DNA from: Pseudomonas saxonica | GTDB lineage: Bacteria; Pseudomonadota; Gammaproteobacteria; Pseudomonadales; Pseudomonadaceae | NCBI RefSeq assembly: GCF_007858365.1 | Contig: NZ_VFIO01000001.1 | Location: 930,001-994,000, forward strand | DNA: 64,000 nucleotides | Reading direction: 5' to 3' | Shown: in pieces, positions 27,819 through 37,449 of the stretch | Position numbering within the stretch: position 1 is the stretch's first letter | How the letters are laid out: the number at the start of each line of letters is the position of its first letter | Made by a program: the position numbers and the translations under genes | The notes under the pieces: generated by a model | What the model was told of the DNA's origin: nothing | Seen by the model: only the letters and a program-made list of their open reading frames with translations | Databases searched by the model: none

Positions 27819-28844
27819 ATGCTTATGGACCTTGTTATCGCTCGTCCCGAAGGGTTGTATTGCCCGCCCGGTGATTTCTACATCGACCCATGGCGTGCCG
27901 TGGAGCGGTCAGTGATCACTCACGGCCATGGCGACCACGCCCGTACGGGCAATTCTCATTATCTGGCCGCAGAACCCGGCGCTGGAATTCTGCGCGCGCG
28001 ACTGGGGCAGGATATTAACCTGCAAACCCTGGCGTATGGCGAAACGCTCAAACATCAGGGTGTCACCCTCAGCTTTCATCCAGCCGGTCATGTGTTGGGT
28101 TCCGCCCAGGTTCGGCTTGAGTACGAGGGCGAGGTGTGGGTCGCGTCGGGGGATTACAAAGTCGAACCCGATGGCACCTGCGCACCGTTCGAACCCGTGC
28201 GCTGTCACACCTTCATCACGGAGTCGACGTTTGGCCTGCCGATTTACCGCTGGCAGCCTCAAGCCGAGATATTTGCCGAAATTAATCACTGGTGGCGCGC
28301 CAATCAGCAACAGGGCAAAGCCAGCGTGCTGTTCTGTTATGCGTTCGGCAAAGCACAACGCATCTTGCACGGGATAGATTCAACCCTCGGCCCCATCGTC
28401 GCCCACGGTTCAGTCGAGCCGCTGAACCGCGTCTATCGCGACGCAGGCATTTTCATCCCGCCGACGCTGTATGCCGGCGACATAAAGAAAAACGACCCGC
28501 TGCTTCGTCAGGCGTTGATTCTAGCGCCGCCGTCTGCGGGCGGCAGCACCTGGATGCGCCGGTTTGGCGATTACAGCGACGCGTTTGCCAGCGGCTGGAT
28601 GCGCCTGCGAGGACCTCGTCGGCGCCGGGGCGTAGACCGTGGCTTTGTGCTTTCCGACCATGCTGACTGGCCGGGTTTGTTGTGGGCGATTGAGCAAACC
28701 GGCGCCGAGCGGGTGATGGTGACCCACGGATCAGTGGCAACGCTGGTGCGCTACCTGAGCGACAAAGGCCTCAACGCTCAGGGCTTCAACACTGAGTACG
28801 GGGACGACGAAGAGGCGATGCCAGAACCGGAGCCTGCCCCATGA
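27819..28844 (+). CDS. Ligase-associated DNA exonuclease (beta-lactamase fold, beta-CASP)
   Basis: 341 residues. The metal-binding motif HGHGDH is at residues 35-40, with further metal ligands in HPAGHVLGSAQ and LSDHADW, typical of metallo-beta-lactamase/beta-CASP nucleases. This family always travels with an ATP-dependent DNA ligase, which here follows with a 4-nt ATGA overlap (28841-28844). It probably trims DNA ends before ligation (inferred from the family). ATG at 27819 or 27825 could start translation. First gene of the ligase-associated repair cassette. Confidence 0.9.
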   Translation: MLMDLVIARPEGLYCPPGDFYIDPWRAVERSVITHGHGDHARTGNSHYLAAEPGAGILRARLGQDINLQTLAYGETLKHQGVTLSFHPAGHVLGSAQVRLEYEGEVWVASGDYKVEPDGTCAPFEPVRCHTFITESTFGLPIYRWQPQAEIFAEINHWWRANQQQGKASVLFCYAFGKAQRILHGIDSTLGPIVAHGSVEPLNRVYRDAGIFIPPTLYAGDIKKNDPLLRQALILAPPSAGGSTWMRRFGDYSDAFASGWMRLRGPRRRRGVDRGFVLSDHADWPGLLWAIEQTGAERVMVTHGSVATLVRYLSDKGLNAQGFNTEYGDDEEAMPEPEPAP

Positions 28845-30499
28845 AAGCCTTTGCGCAGTTATACAGTGAGCTGGATGCCACAACGTCCAGCAATGCCAAG
28901 CTGGCCGCGTTGCAAGGCTACTTCAGCCAGGCTCAACCCAGTGACGCGGCGTGGGCCGTGTATTTCCTGGCCGGTGGGCGGCCACGGCAATTGGTACCCA
29001 GCCGGGTTTTACGTGAAATCGGCATGCAATTGGCGAACTTACCCGAGTGGTTGTTTGAAGAGAGCTATCAAGCGGTCGGGGACCTGGCTGAAACCTTGTC
29101 CCTGTTGCTCCCTGAAAACCGCCACACTAGCGAAGCCGGATTGGCCGAGTGGGTTGAACAGCAATTGCTGCCCTTGCGCGGTCAATCGCCAGCAGACTTG
29201 GCGCAGCGATTACCGGAGTTATGGGCGCAACTGGATCAACAAAGCCTGATGGTGTGCATCAAGCTGATCACCGGCAACTTTCGGGTGGGCGTCTCCAAGT
29301 TACTGATCACCCGCGCCCTTGCTGCATTAGCCGGAGTCGACAGCAAACGCGTGGCTCAGCGTTTGGTGGGTTATACCGAACTCTCACGCACACCCACCGC
29401 GGCCGATTACCTCAAGCTGATCGCCATTGAGTCCGCTGACGAACACGCCCTGCGCGGGGGCCAGCCCTACCCTTTTTTCCTGGCTCACCCCCTGCAACTG
29501 CCAACAGAACAGTTCGACGCACAACTGGGACCATGCAGCGACTGGCAGGTGGAATGGAAGTGGGACGGCATCCGCGCCCAAATCGTCAAACGGGAGGGTC
29601 AGGTATGGATATGGTCAAGAGGCGAAGAGCTGATCAGCGAACGCTTTCCGGAGTTACAGCGCATGGCCCTCGACTTGCCCGACGGCACGGTATTGGACGG
29701 TGAAATCGTTGTCTGGAAAGACTCTGCCGATGCTAAGACGCCGGCCGTCCAGCCCTTCGCCCTGCTGCAACAACGGATCGGCCGAAAAACCCTCAGCAAA
29801 AAAATACTCAACGATATTCCCGTCGTCGTGCTGGCCTATGACCTGCTGGAGTGGCAAGGCGACGACTGGCGCCAACACACCCAACACCAACGCCGGGAGC
29901 AACTGGAGTCCGTGGTCAACACCAGCAGCGACCCGTGCTTGCGGCTGTCTCCTGTCCTGCAGGGCAAAGACTGGGCGGATCTGGCCCAACAGCGCCTCGC
30001 GTCACGCAGCCTCGGGGTTGAGGGCATGATGCTCAAGTCGCGCAATGCTCACTATGGCGTTGGGCGCACGAAGGAGGTGGGCGTGTGGTGGAAGTGGAAA
30101 GTCGACCCGTTCAGCGTTGATGCAGTATTGATTTACGCTCAGCGCGGCCATGGCCGGCGCGCTAGCCTGTACAGCGATTACACCTTTGCCGTATGGGACG
30201 GGCCCGCCGAAAAAGCCGACCGCCAACTAGTCCCGTTCGCCAAGGCATATTCCGGGCTGACCGATGAAGAAATGCGCAAAGTGGATGCGATTGTGCGCAA
30301 AACCACGGTCGAAAAATTCGGCCCGGTCAGCAGCGTCACGCCCAGCCTGGTGTTTGAATTGGGCTTTGAGGGAATCGCCCTGTCAAAACGCCATAAAAGC
30401 GGCATTGCCGTGCGTTTTCCGCGCATGCTGCGTTGGCGGCATGACAAGGGCATCCAGGACGCCGACAGCCTGGAAACACTCAGTGCCTTATTGAATTGA
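28841..30499 (+). CDS. ATP-dependent DNA ligase of the ligase-associated repair cassette
   Basis: 552 residues. An N-terminal DNA-binding domain (1 to about 205) precedes the nucleotidyltransferase domain with the adenylated Lys240 in EWKWDGIRAQ (motif I KxDG) and LDGEIVVW as motif III. The C-terminal OB domain contains WWKWKVDPF (motif V). It seals nicks during DNA repair, in addition to the NAD-dependent LigA encoded elsewhere. It is translationally coupled to the exonuclease. Its usual next partners, helicase and PdeM, are displaced 4.4 kb downstream by an amino acid transport operon. Confidence 0.93.
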   Translation: MKAFAQLYSELDATTSSNAKLAALQGYFSQAQPSDAAWAVYFLAGGRPRQLVPSRVLREIGMQLANLPEWLFEESYQAVGDLAETLSLLLPENRHTSEAGLAEWVEQQLLPLRGQSPADLAQRLPELWAQLDQQSLMVCIKLITGNFRVGVSKLLITRALAALAGVDSKRVAQRLVGYTELSRTPTAADYLKLIAIESADEHALRGGQPYPFFLAHPLQLPTEQFDAQLGPCSDWQVEWKWDGIRAQIVKREGQVWIWSRGEELISERFPELQRMALDLPDGTVLDGEIVVWKDSADAKTPAVQPFALLQQRIGRKTLSKKILNDIPVVVLAYDLLEWQGDDWRQHTQHQRREQLESVVNTSSDPCLRLSPVLQGKDWADLAQQRLASRSLGVEGMMLKSRNAHYGVGRTKEVGVWWKWKVDPFSVDAVLIYAQRGHGRRASLYSDYTFAVWDGPAEKADRQLVPFAKAYSGLTDEEMRKVDAIVRKTTVEKFGPVSSVTPSLVFELGFEGIALSKRHKSGIAVRFPRMLRWRHDKGIQDADSLETLSALLN

Positions 30500-30695
30500 G
30501 GCGTTCGCCCTGTTTTGGCGCGCCCCCGTGTTCGTGCTCCAAAATGGACACTTACAACCCTAATTGACCCTTTTCAGCCCTTTTACCGACTGGCAATACG
30601 ACTTTGGATCGGAAATTGCTACTGCGCCTCTGTCGTGGCTTTGCAGTAACAGTACTCACGCGCCATAAGCGCTCAATGGTTTTAGGGAATGAATA

Positions 30696-31478
30696 ATGAA
30701 AAAAGTCTTTCTGGCCCTTTCTGCACTCACCTTATGCATGGCTGCGGGCACCGCGTTTGCCAAAGAGTACAAAGAGCTGCGCTTTGGTGTAGACCCTTCC
30801 TACGCCCCTTTTGAGTCCAAAGCTGCCGACGGCAGCCTGGTGGGTTTTGATATCGACTTGGGCAATGCCATCTGCGCCGAACTGAAAGTGAAGTGCAAAT
30901 GGGTCGAATCCGATTTCGACGGAATGATTCCGGGGCTTAAAGCCAAAAAATTTGATGGCGTTATCTCGTCCATGACCGTCACCCCCGCCCGCGAAAAGGT
31001 CATCGATTTCTCCGATGAGCTGTTCTCCGGGCCGACCTCTCTCGTGTTCAAAAAAGGCTCGGGCCTGGACGCAACCCCCGAATCGCTCAAAGGCAAAACT
31101 GTCGGCTATGAGCAAGGCACCATTCAAGAAGCCTATGCCAAAGCGGTTCTGGACAAAGCCGGGGTTAAAACACAGGCCTATGCCAACCAGGACCAAGTGT
31201 ACGCAGACCTGATCTCTGGCCGCCTGGACGCATCGATTCAAGACATGTTGCAAGCCGAGTTGGGCTTTTTGAAATCACCGCAAGGCGCCGGTTATGAAGT
31301 CAGCAAACCGGTAGACAGTGAACTGCTGCCCTCGAAGACAGCCATCGGTATCAATAAAGGTAACAAAGAGCTACAAGCCCTGCTGAACAAAGGTATCAAA
31401 GCGTTACATGACGACGGTACTTACAGCAAAATCCAGAAAAAACACTTCGGTGATTTGAACCTGTACAGCGGCAAGTAA
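30696..31478 (+). CDS. Basic amino acid ABC transporter, periplasmic binding protein (AotJ-like)
   Basis: 260 residues. The Sec signal is cut after residue 22 (GTAFA-KEYKELRFG). The rest is a type II periplasmic binding protein of the Lys/Arg/Orn/His family: VDPSYAPFESKAADGSLVGFDIDLGNAIC, SSMTVTPAREKVIDFSD. The following genes run permease-permease-AstE-like-ATPase, which is the order of the P. aeruginosa aotJQMOP arginine/ornithine system. No argR gene follows here, so this may be a paralogue with a different substrate. A 196-bp leader precedes it; no sure promoter or ArgR operator was found there. Confidence 0.88.
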   Translation: MKKVFLALSALTLCMAAGTAFAKEYKELRFGVDPSYAPFESKAADGSLVGFDIDLGNAICAELKVKCKWVESDFDGMIPGLKAKKFDGVISSMTVTPAREKVIDFSDELFSGPTSLVFKKGSGLDATPESLKGKTVGYEQGTIQEAYAKAVLDKAGVKTQAYANQDQVYADLISGRLDASIQDMLQAELGFLKSPQGAGYEVSKPVDSELLPSKTAIGINKGNKELQALLNKGIKALHDDGTYSKIQKKHFGDLNLYSGK

Positions 31479-31485
31479 AACCCCG

Positions 31486-31511
31486 GCGCCCACTGCCCAG
31501 TGGGCGCTTTA
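31486..31511 (+). terminator. Intra-operon hairpin after the binding-protein gene
   Basis: Perfect 9-bp stem GCGCCCACT / AGTGGGCGC with loop GCCC, followed by TTTA. Such hairpins protect or partly terminate the binding-protein mRNA so that it exceeds permease mRNA. Confidence 0.6.
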
Positions 31512-31535
31512 CGACACGCCACAGGTTTGATTGTC

Positions 31536-32264
31536 ATGGTCGATACTCTGCTGCAAAACCTTGGGCTTTCATCTCTCAGCCTTCAGGGCTTTGGCCCGCT
31601 GTTGCTGGAAGGCACGTGGATGACCCTCAAGTTATCGGTACTGTCGCTGGCAGTGAGCGTTCTGCTCGGCTTGCTGGGCGCCAGCGCCAAACTCTCCAGC
31701 CTTAAAGTGCTGCGCCTCCCCGCTCAGCTCTACACCACGCTGATTCGCGGCGTTCCCGACCTGGTGCTGATGCTGCTGATTTTCTATAGCCTGCAAACCT
31801 GGTTAACGAGCCTTACGGACGCGATGGAATGGGAGTACATCGAAATCAACCCGTTCAGTGCCGGGGTCATCACCTTGGGGTTTATCTACGGGGCGTACTT
31901 CACTGAAACCTTTCGCGGGGCAATCCTCTCTGTGCCCCGTGGTCAGGTTGAGGCCGCAACCGCTTATGGGCTCAAACGCGGGCAACGGTTTCGTTATGTG
32001 GTGTTCCCGCAAATGATGCGCTTCGCCCTGCCGGGCATCGGCAACAACTGGATGGTGATGCTCAAGGCCACCGCACTGGTGTCAATCATTGGCCTGGCCG
32101 ATCTGGTCAAGGCGGCGCAGGATGCAGGCAAAAGCACCTATCAACTGTTTTATTTTCTGGTCATCGCCGCGCTGATCTATCTAGCCATTACCAGTGCCTC
32201 CAACTTCGTCATCCGCCGGCTGGAACGCCACTACGGCGCAGGCGTGCGGGAGGCGGTGCGATGA
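31536..32264 (+). CDS. Basic amino acid ABC transporter permease (AotQ-like)
   Basis: 242-residue inner-membrane permease of the His/Glu/Gln/Arg family, with several membrane helices and the EAA loop VEAATAYGLKRGQRFRYVVFPQMMRFALPG that contacts the ATPase. The ATG at 31536 is chosen; an earlier in-frame GTG at 31500 lies inside the preceding hairpin. It overlaps the next permease gene by 4 nt. Confidence 0.9.
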   Translation: MVDTLLQNLGLSSLSLQGFGPLLLEGTWMTLKLSVLSLAVSVLLGLLGASAKLSSLKVLRLPAQLYTTLIRGVPDLVLMLLIFYSLQTWLTSLTDAMEWEYIEINPFSAGVITLGFIYGAYFTETFRGAILSVPRGQVEAATAYGLKRGQRFRYVVFPQMMRFALPGIGNNWMVMLKATALVSIIGLADLVKAAQDAGKSTYQLFYFLVIAALIYLAITSASNFVIRRLERHYGAGVREAVR

Positions 32265-32971
32265 TTGAGCTACTGCAAGAATACTGGCGCCCGTTTCTCT
32301 ACAGCGACGGCTATCACCTGACCGGCCTGGCAATGACGTTGTGGCTATTGAGTGCCGCCCTGGTGATCGGCTTTGTGGTGTCGATCCCGCTATCGATTGC
32401 GCGGGTCTCCGCCAACCCCTGGGTACGCTGGCCGGTACAGTTCTACACCTACCTGTTTCGCGGCACGCCCCTGTATATCCAACTGCTGATTTGCTACACA
32501 GGGATTTACAGCATCGCAGCCGTTCGCGCCCAACCCCAACTGGATGCGTTCTTTCGCGATGCCATGAATTGCACGATTCTGGCCTTTGCCCTGAACACCT
32601 GCGCCTACACCACCGAAATTTTTGCCGGGGCCATTCGCAGCATGGCTCACGGGGAAGTCGAAGCGGCCAAAGCCTACGGCCTGAGCGGCTGGAAACTTTA
32701 TGCTTATGTGATCATGCCTTCGGCCTTGAGGCGCTCGTTGCCGTTTTACAGCAATGAAGTGATCTTGATGCTGCACTCGACCACCGTGGCCTTTACCGCA
32801 ACCATCCCCGATGTTTTGAAGGTGGCCCGGGACGCGAACTCAGCGACGTTTCTGACCTTTCAATCATTCGGTATCGCAGCCGTCATTTACCTGAGCATTA
32901 CCTTTATGTTGGTCGGTTTGTTTCGTTTGGCAGAACGCCGCTGGTTAGCCTTCCTTGGGCCTGCTCACTAG
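32261..32971 (+). CDS. Basic amino acid ABC transporter permease (AotM-like)
   Basis: Second permease of the heterodimer, 236 residues. The EAA loop is VEAAKAYGLSGWKLYAYVIMPSALRRSLPFY, and the N-terminal half has the usual FRGTPLYIQLLICYTGIY segment of this family. It is coupled to the upstream permease by ATGA and followed 9 bp later by the AotO-like gene. Confidence 0.9.
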   Translation: MIELLQEYWRPFLYSDGYHLTGLAMTLWLLSAALVIGFVVSIPLSIARVSANPWVRWPVQFYTYLFRGTPLYIQLLICYTGIYSIAAVRAQPQLDAFFRDAMNCTILAFALNTCAYTTEIFAGAIRSMAHGEVEAAKAYGLSGWKLYAYVIMPSALRRSLPFYSNEVILMLHSTTVAFTATIPDVLKVARDANSATFLTFQSFGIAAVIYLSITFMLVGLFRLAERRWLAFLGPAH

Positions 32972-32980
32972 GATTTTCAC

Positions 32981-34102
32981 ATGCAGCGACATCAGTCCCA
33001 TCCCTTGCTGGCACCTGTTCCCGGCACAGAACGGCATATCCACAGCTTCCACTACGGCCCTGCCGCTCCACAGGGCAAGGTCTACATACAAGCCTCCCTG
33101 CATGCCGATGAGCTACCTGGCATGTTGGTGGCCTGGCACCTCAAGCAGCGGCTGGCCGAACTGGAAAGCGCCGGCCTGTTACGCAGTGAAATCGTGCTGG
33201 TGCCCGTCGCTAACCCGGTGGGCCTTGACCAAGTGCTGATGGACATTCCGTTGGGGCGTTATGAGCTTGAAAGCGGGCAAAACTTCAATCGGAACTTCCT
33301 CGACCTCAGCACGCAAATCGGTGACGAGCTAGAAGGCCAGTTAAACCAAGACCCTGCGCATAATCTGCAACTGATTCGCCATCATCTGCGTCAGGCCATG
33401 TCGGCGCAAACACCGACGACGCAACTGCACTCACAACGCCTGACCCTGCAAACGCTGGCTTGCGACGCCGATCTGATCGTGGATTTGCACTGCGACTTTG
33501 AGGCCGTGGCCCACCTCTACACCACGCCGCAAGCCTGGCCGCAGGTTGAGCCGTTGGCGCGCTATCTGGGCGCTCAAGCCAGCCTGCTGGCAACGGACTC
33601 GGGCGGCCAGTCATTTGACGAATGCCTGCCCTTGCTGTGGTGGCAATTGCAACAACGCTTTGAGCATTGCTATGCCATCCCGCAGGGCTGTTTTGCCGTC
33701 ACCGTTGAGCTGCGCGGCCAGGGCGATGTCAGCCATGCCTACGCCGAGCAAGATTGCCAGGCATTGATTGATTACTTGATCGACTTTGGCGCGATTTCAG
33801 GAGCCGCCAACCCCTTGCCGCCGCTGCTTTACCCCGCCACCCCATTGGCCGGGGTAGAGCCTGTTGCAACGCCGGTGGGCGGGTTACTGGTTTTTAGCGC
33901 AAAACCTGGCGACTGGATCGAGGTCGGCCAGATGATTGCCGAAATCATTGATCCTGTCAGTGACCGCCTGACACCGGTGCATGCCACCCGCGCCGGCCTG
34001 CTCTTCGCCCGCTCGTTAAGGCGGATGGCAACTGCGGGCATGGTGATCGCCCACGTGGCCAGCCGTGACGCTTATCGAAGCGGCTACCTTCTTTCTGCTT
34101 GA
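32981..34102 (+). CDS. Succinylglutamate desuccinylase/aspartoacylase-family protein (AotO-like)
   Basis: 373 residues. It is a zinc carboxypeptidase-like (M14/AstE-type) protein with the first metal motif HADE in QASLHADELPGMLV and the second His in DLHCDFEAVAHLY. The C-terminal ~90 residues form a separate beta domain (GGLLVFSAKPGDWIEVGQMIAEII), resembling a biotinyl/lipoyl-like or barrel-sandwich fold. The homologous gene in P. aeruginosa is aotO, which lies between aotM and aotP and is not needed for uptake. It may process an imported N-acylated amino acid (inference). Confidence 0.85.
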   Translation: MQRHQSHPLLAPVPGTERHIHSFHYGPAAPQGKVYIQASLHADELPGMLVAWHLKQRLAELESAGLLRSEIVLVPVANPVGLDQVLMDIPLGRYELESGQNFNRNFLDLSTQIGDELEGQLNQDPAHNLQLIRHHLRQAMSAQTPTTQLHSQRLTLQTLACDADLIVDLHCDFEAVAHLYTTPQAWPQVEPLARYLGAQASLLATDSGGQSFDECLPLLWWQLQQRFEHCYAIPQGCFAVTVELRGQGDVSHAYAEQDCQALIDYLIDFGAISGAANPLPPLLYPATPLAGVEPVATPVGGLLVFSAKPGDWIEVGQMIAEIIDPVSDRLTPVHATRAGLLFARSLRRMATAGMVIAHVASRDAYRSGYLLSA

Positions 34103-34109
34103 GGTGTGC

Positions 34110-34874
34110 ATGTACAAACTGACCGTTGAAGGCCTGCATAAACGCTATGGCGACAATGAGGTGCTCAAAGGGGTGTCGCTCAAGGCCAAAACCGGGGATG
34201 TCATTTGTCTGATCGGCGCCAGCGGCTCAGGCAAAAGCACCTTTTTGCGCTGCATCAACTTTCTCGAAACACCCAACGACGGCGCAATGACACTGGATGG
34301 ACAGTTGATTCGCATGGTGACCGACAAAAACGGCATGCGGGTTGCCAGCGACGATGAGCTGCAGCGTTTGCGCACCCACCTGGCCATGGTCTTTCAGCAC
34401 TTCAACCTGTGGAGCCATATGACAGTGCTGGAGAACATCACCCTGGCACCGCGCCGGGTGCTGGGCGTCAGCAAAAAGGAGGCTGAAGAACGCGCCCGAC
34501 GCTACCTCGACAAAGTAGGGCTGGCGTCCCGCGTCGCGGATCAATACCCGGCTTTCCTGTCAGGCGGCCAGCAGCAACGCGTAGCGATCGCACGGGCACT
34601 GGCGATGGAACCCGAAGTCATGCTGTTCGATGAGCCGACCTCAGCGCTTGACCCAGAACTGGTGGGTGAAGTGTTACGGGTCATTCAAGGGCTGGCCGAA
34701 GAAGGCCGCACCATGATCATGGTGACCCACGAAATGAACTTTGCGCGCAAAGTCGCAAGTCAGGTGATGTTCTTGCACCAAGGTCTGGTCGAAGAACAAG
34801 GCCCCCCTCAAGAGGTACTCGACCACCCCAAGAGCGAGCGCTTGCGCCAGTTTCTCAGTGGCAATCTGAAATAG
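34110..34874 (+). CDS. Basic amino acid ABC transporter ATP-binding protein (AotP-like)
   Basis: 254 residues. Walker A is GASGSGKS, Q-loop in AMVFQHFNLWSHMTV, signature [15 protein letters not shown], Walker B VMLFDEPTSALDP and switch His in VTHEM. The MYKLTVEGLHKRYGDNEVLKGVSL start is typical of HisP/AotP and follows GAGGTG, so the ATG at 34110 is used instead of the longer reading, which would run back into the preceding gene. Last gene of the transport operon; no terminator is seen before the helicase gene 79 bp on. Confidence 0.92.
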   Translation: MYKLTVEGLHKRYGDNEVLKGVSLKAKTGDVICLIGASGSGKSTFLRCINFLETPNDGAMTLDGQLIRMVTDKNGMRVASDDELQRLRTHLAMVFQHFNLWSHMTVLENITLAPRRVLGVSKKEAEERARRYLDKVGLASRVADQYPAFLSGGQQQRVAIARALAMEPEVMLFDEPTSALDPELVGEVLRVIQGLAEEGRTMIMVTHEMNFARKVASQVMFLHQGLVEEQGPPQEVLDHPKSERLRQFLSGNLK

Positions 34875-34953
34875 CCCAGGATGGTTTTATTCGGCACTAA
34901 TGCCGGTCGCGTGCGGTCTCTGAAACAAGCCCACTCAGAGTGTCGCACTCGCC

Positions 34954-37449
34954 ATGGCACGTTCATCCCGCTACGCAACCCAGTGGTTCAGCAGCCGCCA
35001 GTGGAAGCCTTTCAGCTTTCAACGCCAGGTGTGGGCCGCCATTCAACAGGGGCAATCGGGCTTGCTGCATGCGTCGACAGGCGCGGGCAAGACCTATGCC
35101 GTGTGGTTTGGCGCCCTGAATCGCTTTGCAACCTCAACGCCACCCGCCCCAAGCGCACCCCCTCGCGCGCGTAAGCCTGCGTTCGCGCCCCTCACCGTGC
35201 TGTGGATCACCCCGATGCGGGCGCTGGCGGCAGACACGGCCCGCGCCCTTGAGGCGCCGTTGGCAGAGCTGAACATCCCCTGGAGCGTGGGTTTACGCAC
35301 CGGCGATACCAGCAGCAGCGAACGTGCCCGCCAAGGCCGACGTCTGCCCAGCGCCTTGGTGACCACGCCCGAGAGCCTGACCCTCTTGCTCACCCGAGCC
35401 GATGCCCAGACACAAATGAGTCATCTGCGCATGGTTGTGGTGGACGAATGGCACGAATTGATCGGCAACAAGCGCGGCGTGCAATTACAACTGGCCCTCG
35501 CTCGCCTGCGGCACTGGAATCCTGCACTGATCGTGTGGGGAGTTTCTGCCACGCTGGGCAATCAGGCACACGCCCAGCAAGTGTTGCTCCCTCAAGGCGA
35601 CGGGGTGAGCGTGGAGGGCAAAGTCATCAAGGACTTGCACATCGACACCTTGCTGCCACCCACGCTTGAACGCTTCCCCTGGGCCGGGCATATCGGCCTG
35701 CGCATGCTGCCTGCGGTGATTGCCGAGGTTGAGAGCAGTTCCAGTTGCCTGATTTTCACCAATACCCGAGCGCAGTCAGAGCTGTGGTATCAAGCCATGC
35801 TGGAGGCTCGCCCCGACTGGGCCGGGCTCATCGCCTTACATCATGGTTCATTGGCCCGCGAGGTACGCGACTGGGTGGAACGAAGCCTTAAGGAGGGGCG
35901 GCTCAAAGCTGTGGTGTGCACCTCCAGCCTGGACCTGGGAGTAGACTTTCTGCCCGTTGAGCGCGTGTTACAGATCGGCTCAGTCAAAGGCATTGCCCGC
36001 CTCATGCAGCGCGCAGGCCGGTCGGGGCATGCACCGGGCCGTGCCTCGCGGCTGACCCTGGTGCCCACCCATAGTCTGGAACTTGTTGAGGCGGCGGCCG
36101 CCAAAGCGGCCGTGGCCGCACGCATGATCGAACCGCGCGAATCCCCGCGCAACCCGTTGGACGTGCTGGTCCAGCATTTAGTGAGCATGGCACTGGCTGG
36201 TGGTTTCAGACCTGACGAACTGCTCACCGAAGTGCGCAGTACGTGGGCCTATCAGGACTTGAGTGACGAACAGTGGCGCTGGGCCTTGGCGTTTGTCCGC
36301 CACGGCGGCCACTCTTTGACGGCCTACCCCGACTATCAGCGGGTAGAGCCGGATGCAGAGGGCCGCTGGCAAGTGCCCAATGCCCGGCTGGCACGACGCC
36401 ATCGCATGAGCATCGGCACTATCGTCAGCGATGCCAGTATTCAGCTCAAATACTGGAGTAAAGGTGGCGGCGGCAAGGCGCTGGGCAGCGTGGAGGAAGG
36501 CTTTATCGCCCGCCTCAAACCCGGCGATGGATTTTTGTTTGGCGGGCGTTTGCTGGAGCTGGTGCGGGTTGAAAATATGACCGCCTATGTAAAACGCACT
36601 ACGGGCAAAAAAGCGGCCGTGCCACGCTGGAACGGAGGCCGCATGCCGCTGTCCAGCGAACTGGCAGAGGCTGTTGTGGCCCAACTGGACGCGGCTCGTC
36701 ACGGGCACTTCGAGGGCCCCGAAATGCAAGCGGTAAGGCCTTTGTTAGAAGTCCAACAGCAATGGTCAGCGCTGCCCGGCAGCCAAACACTTCTGGCCGA
36801 AGCCCTTAAGTCTCGTGAAGGCTGGCACGTGTTTATTTACCCGTTCGCCGGGCGTCAGGTGCACCTGGGGCTGGCCAGCCTGCTGGCATGGCGCATCAGC
36901 CGACAACAACCGTTGAGCTTTTCAATCGCAGTCAACGACTATGGTTTCGAGCTGCTGTGTGCGACCGAAGTGAATTGGTCAGCGCTATTGCGACCCGAAT
37001 TATTCAGCGAAGAACATCTGTTGGCCGATGTTATGGCCAGTCTCAATGCCGGAGAGCTGGCTTTGCGACGCTTTCGCGAAATTGCACGCATTTCCGGTCT
37101 GGTGTTTGGTGGCTACCCCGGCGCGCAAAAAAGCACGCGGCAAGTGCAAGCTTCAAGCGGATTATTCTACGAGGTGTTCAAAAACTACGACCCTGACAAC
37201 CTCCTGCTCACACAAGCTGAAGAGGAAGTCTTGCGTCAGGAGCTGGATATTACGCGCCTTGAACTCACGCTGAAGGACATTCGTGCGCGTACGCTGGATC
37301 TGCAACTCATCAAGCGCGCCACGCCTTTTGCCTTCCCCCTGCTGGTGGAACGCTTTCGTGAAAGTCTGAGCACCGAAAAACTCGCCGACCGCGTGGCCCG
37401 AATGGTCAAGGATCTGGAAGCGGCGGTGACAAAAGGCTCGAAAAAATGA
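34954..37449 (+). CDS. Ligase-associated DEXH box helicase (Lhr-Core type)
   Basis: 831 residues. A superfamily 2 helicase with Walker A ASTGAGKT (40-47), motif II DEWH in [15 protein letters not shown], motif [13 protein letters not shown], and the long Lhr-type C-terminal winged-helix and core region. It belongs to the ligase-associated cassette and is thought to unwind or anneal nucleic acid during repair. It is separated from the ligase by the aot-like operon, but is still coupled to pdeM through an ATGA overlap at 37446-37449. Confidence 0.93.
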   Translation: MARSSRYATQWFSSRQWKPFSFQRQVWAAIQQGQSGLLHASTGAGKTYAVWFGALNRFATSTPPAPSAPPRARKPAFAPLTVLWITPMRALAADTARALEAPLAELNIPWSVGLRTGDTSSSERARQGRRLPSALVTTPESLTLLLTRADAQTQMSHLRMVVVDEWHELIGNKRGVQLQLALARLRHWNPALIVWGVSATLGNQAHAQQVLLPQGDGVSVEGKVIKDLHIDTLLPPTLERFPWAGHIGLRMLPAVIAEVESSSSCLIFTNTRAQSELWYQAMLEARPDWAGLIALHHGSLAREVRDWVERSLKEGRLKAVVCTSSLDLGVDFLPVERVLQIGSVKGIARLMQRAGRSGHAPGRASRLTLVPTHSLELVEAAAAKAAVAARMIEPRESPRNPLDVLVQHLVSMALAGGFRPDELLTEVRSTWAYQDLSDEQWRWALAFVRHGGHSLTAYPDYQRVEPDAEGRWQVPNARLARRHRMSIGTIVSDASIQLKYWSKGGGGKALGSVEEGFIARLKPGDGFLFGGRLLELVRVENMTAYVKRTTGKKAAVPRWNGGRMPLSSELAEAVVAQLDAARHGHFEGPEMQAVRPLLEVQQQWSALPGSQTLLAEALKSREGWHVFIYPFAGRQVHLGLASLLAWRISRQQPLSFSIAVNDYGFELLCATEVNWSALLRPELFSEEHLLADVMASLNAGELALRRFREIARISGLVFGGYPGAQKSTRQVQASSGLFYEVFKNYDPDNLLLTQAEEEVLRQELDITRLELTLKDIRARTLDLQLIKRATPFAFPLLVERFRESLSTEKLADRVARMVKDLEAAVTKGSKK

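Noticed and set aside
30631..30646. ArgR half-site before the aotJ-like gene (TGTCGT-N8-AG)
   Set aside because: Only one imperfect half-site; no second half at the required spacing on either side.
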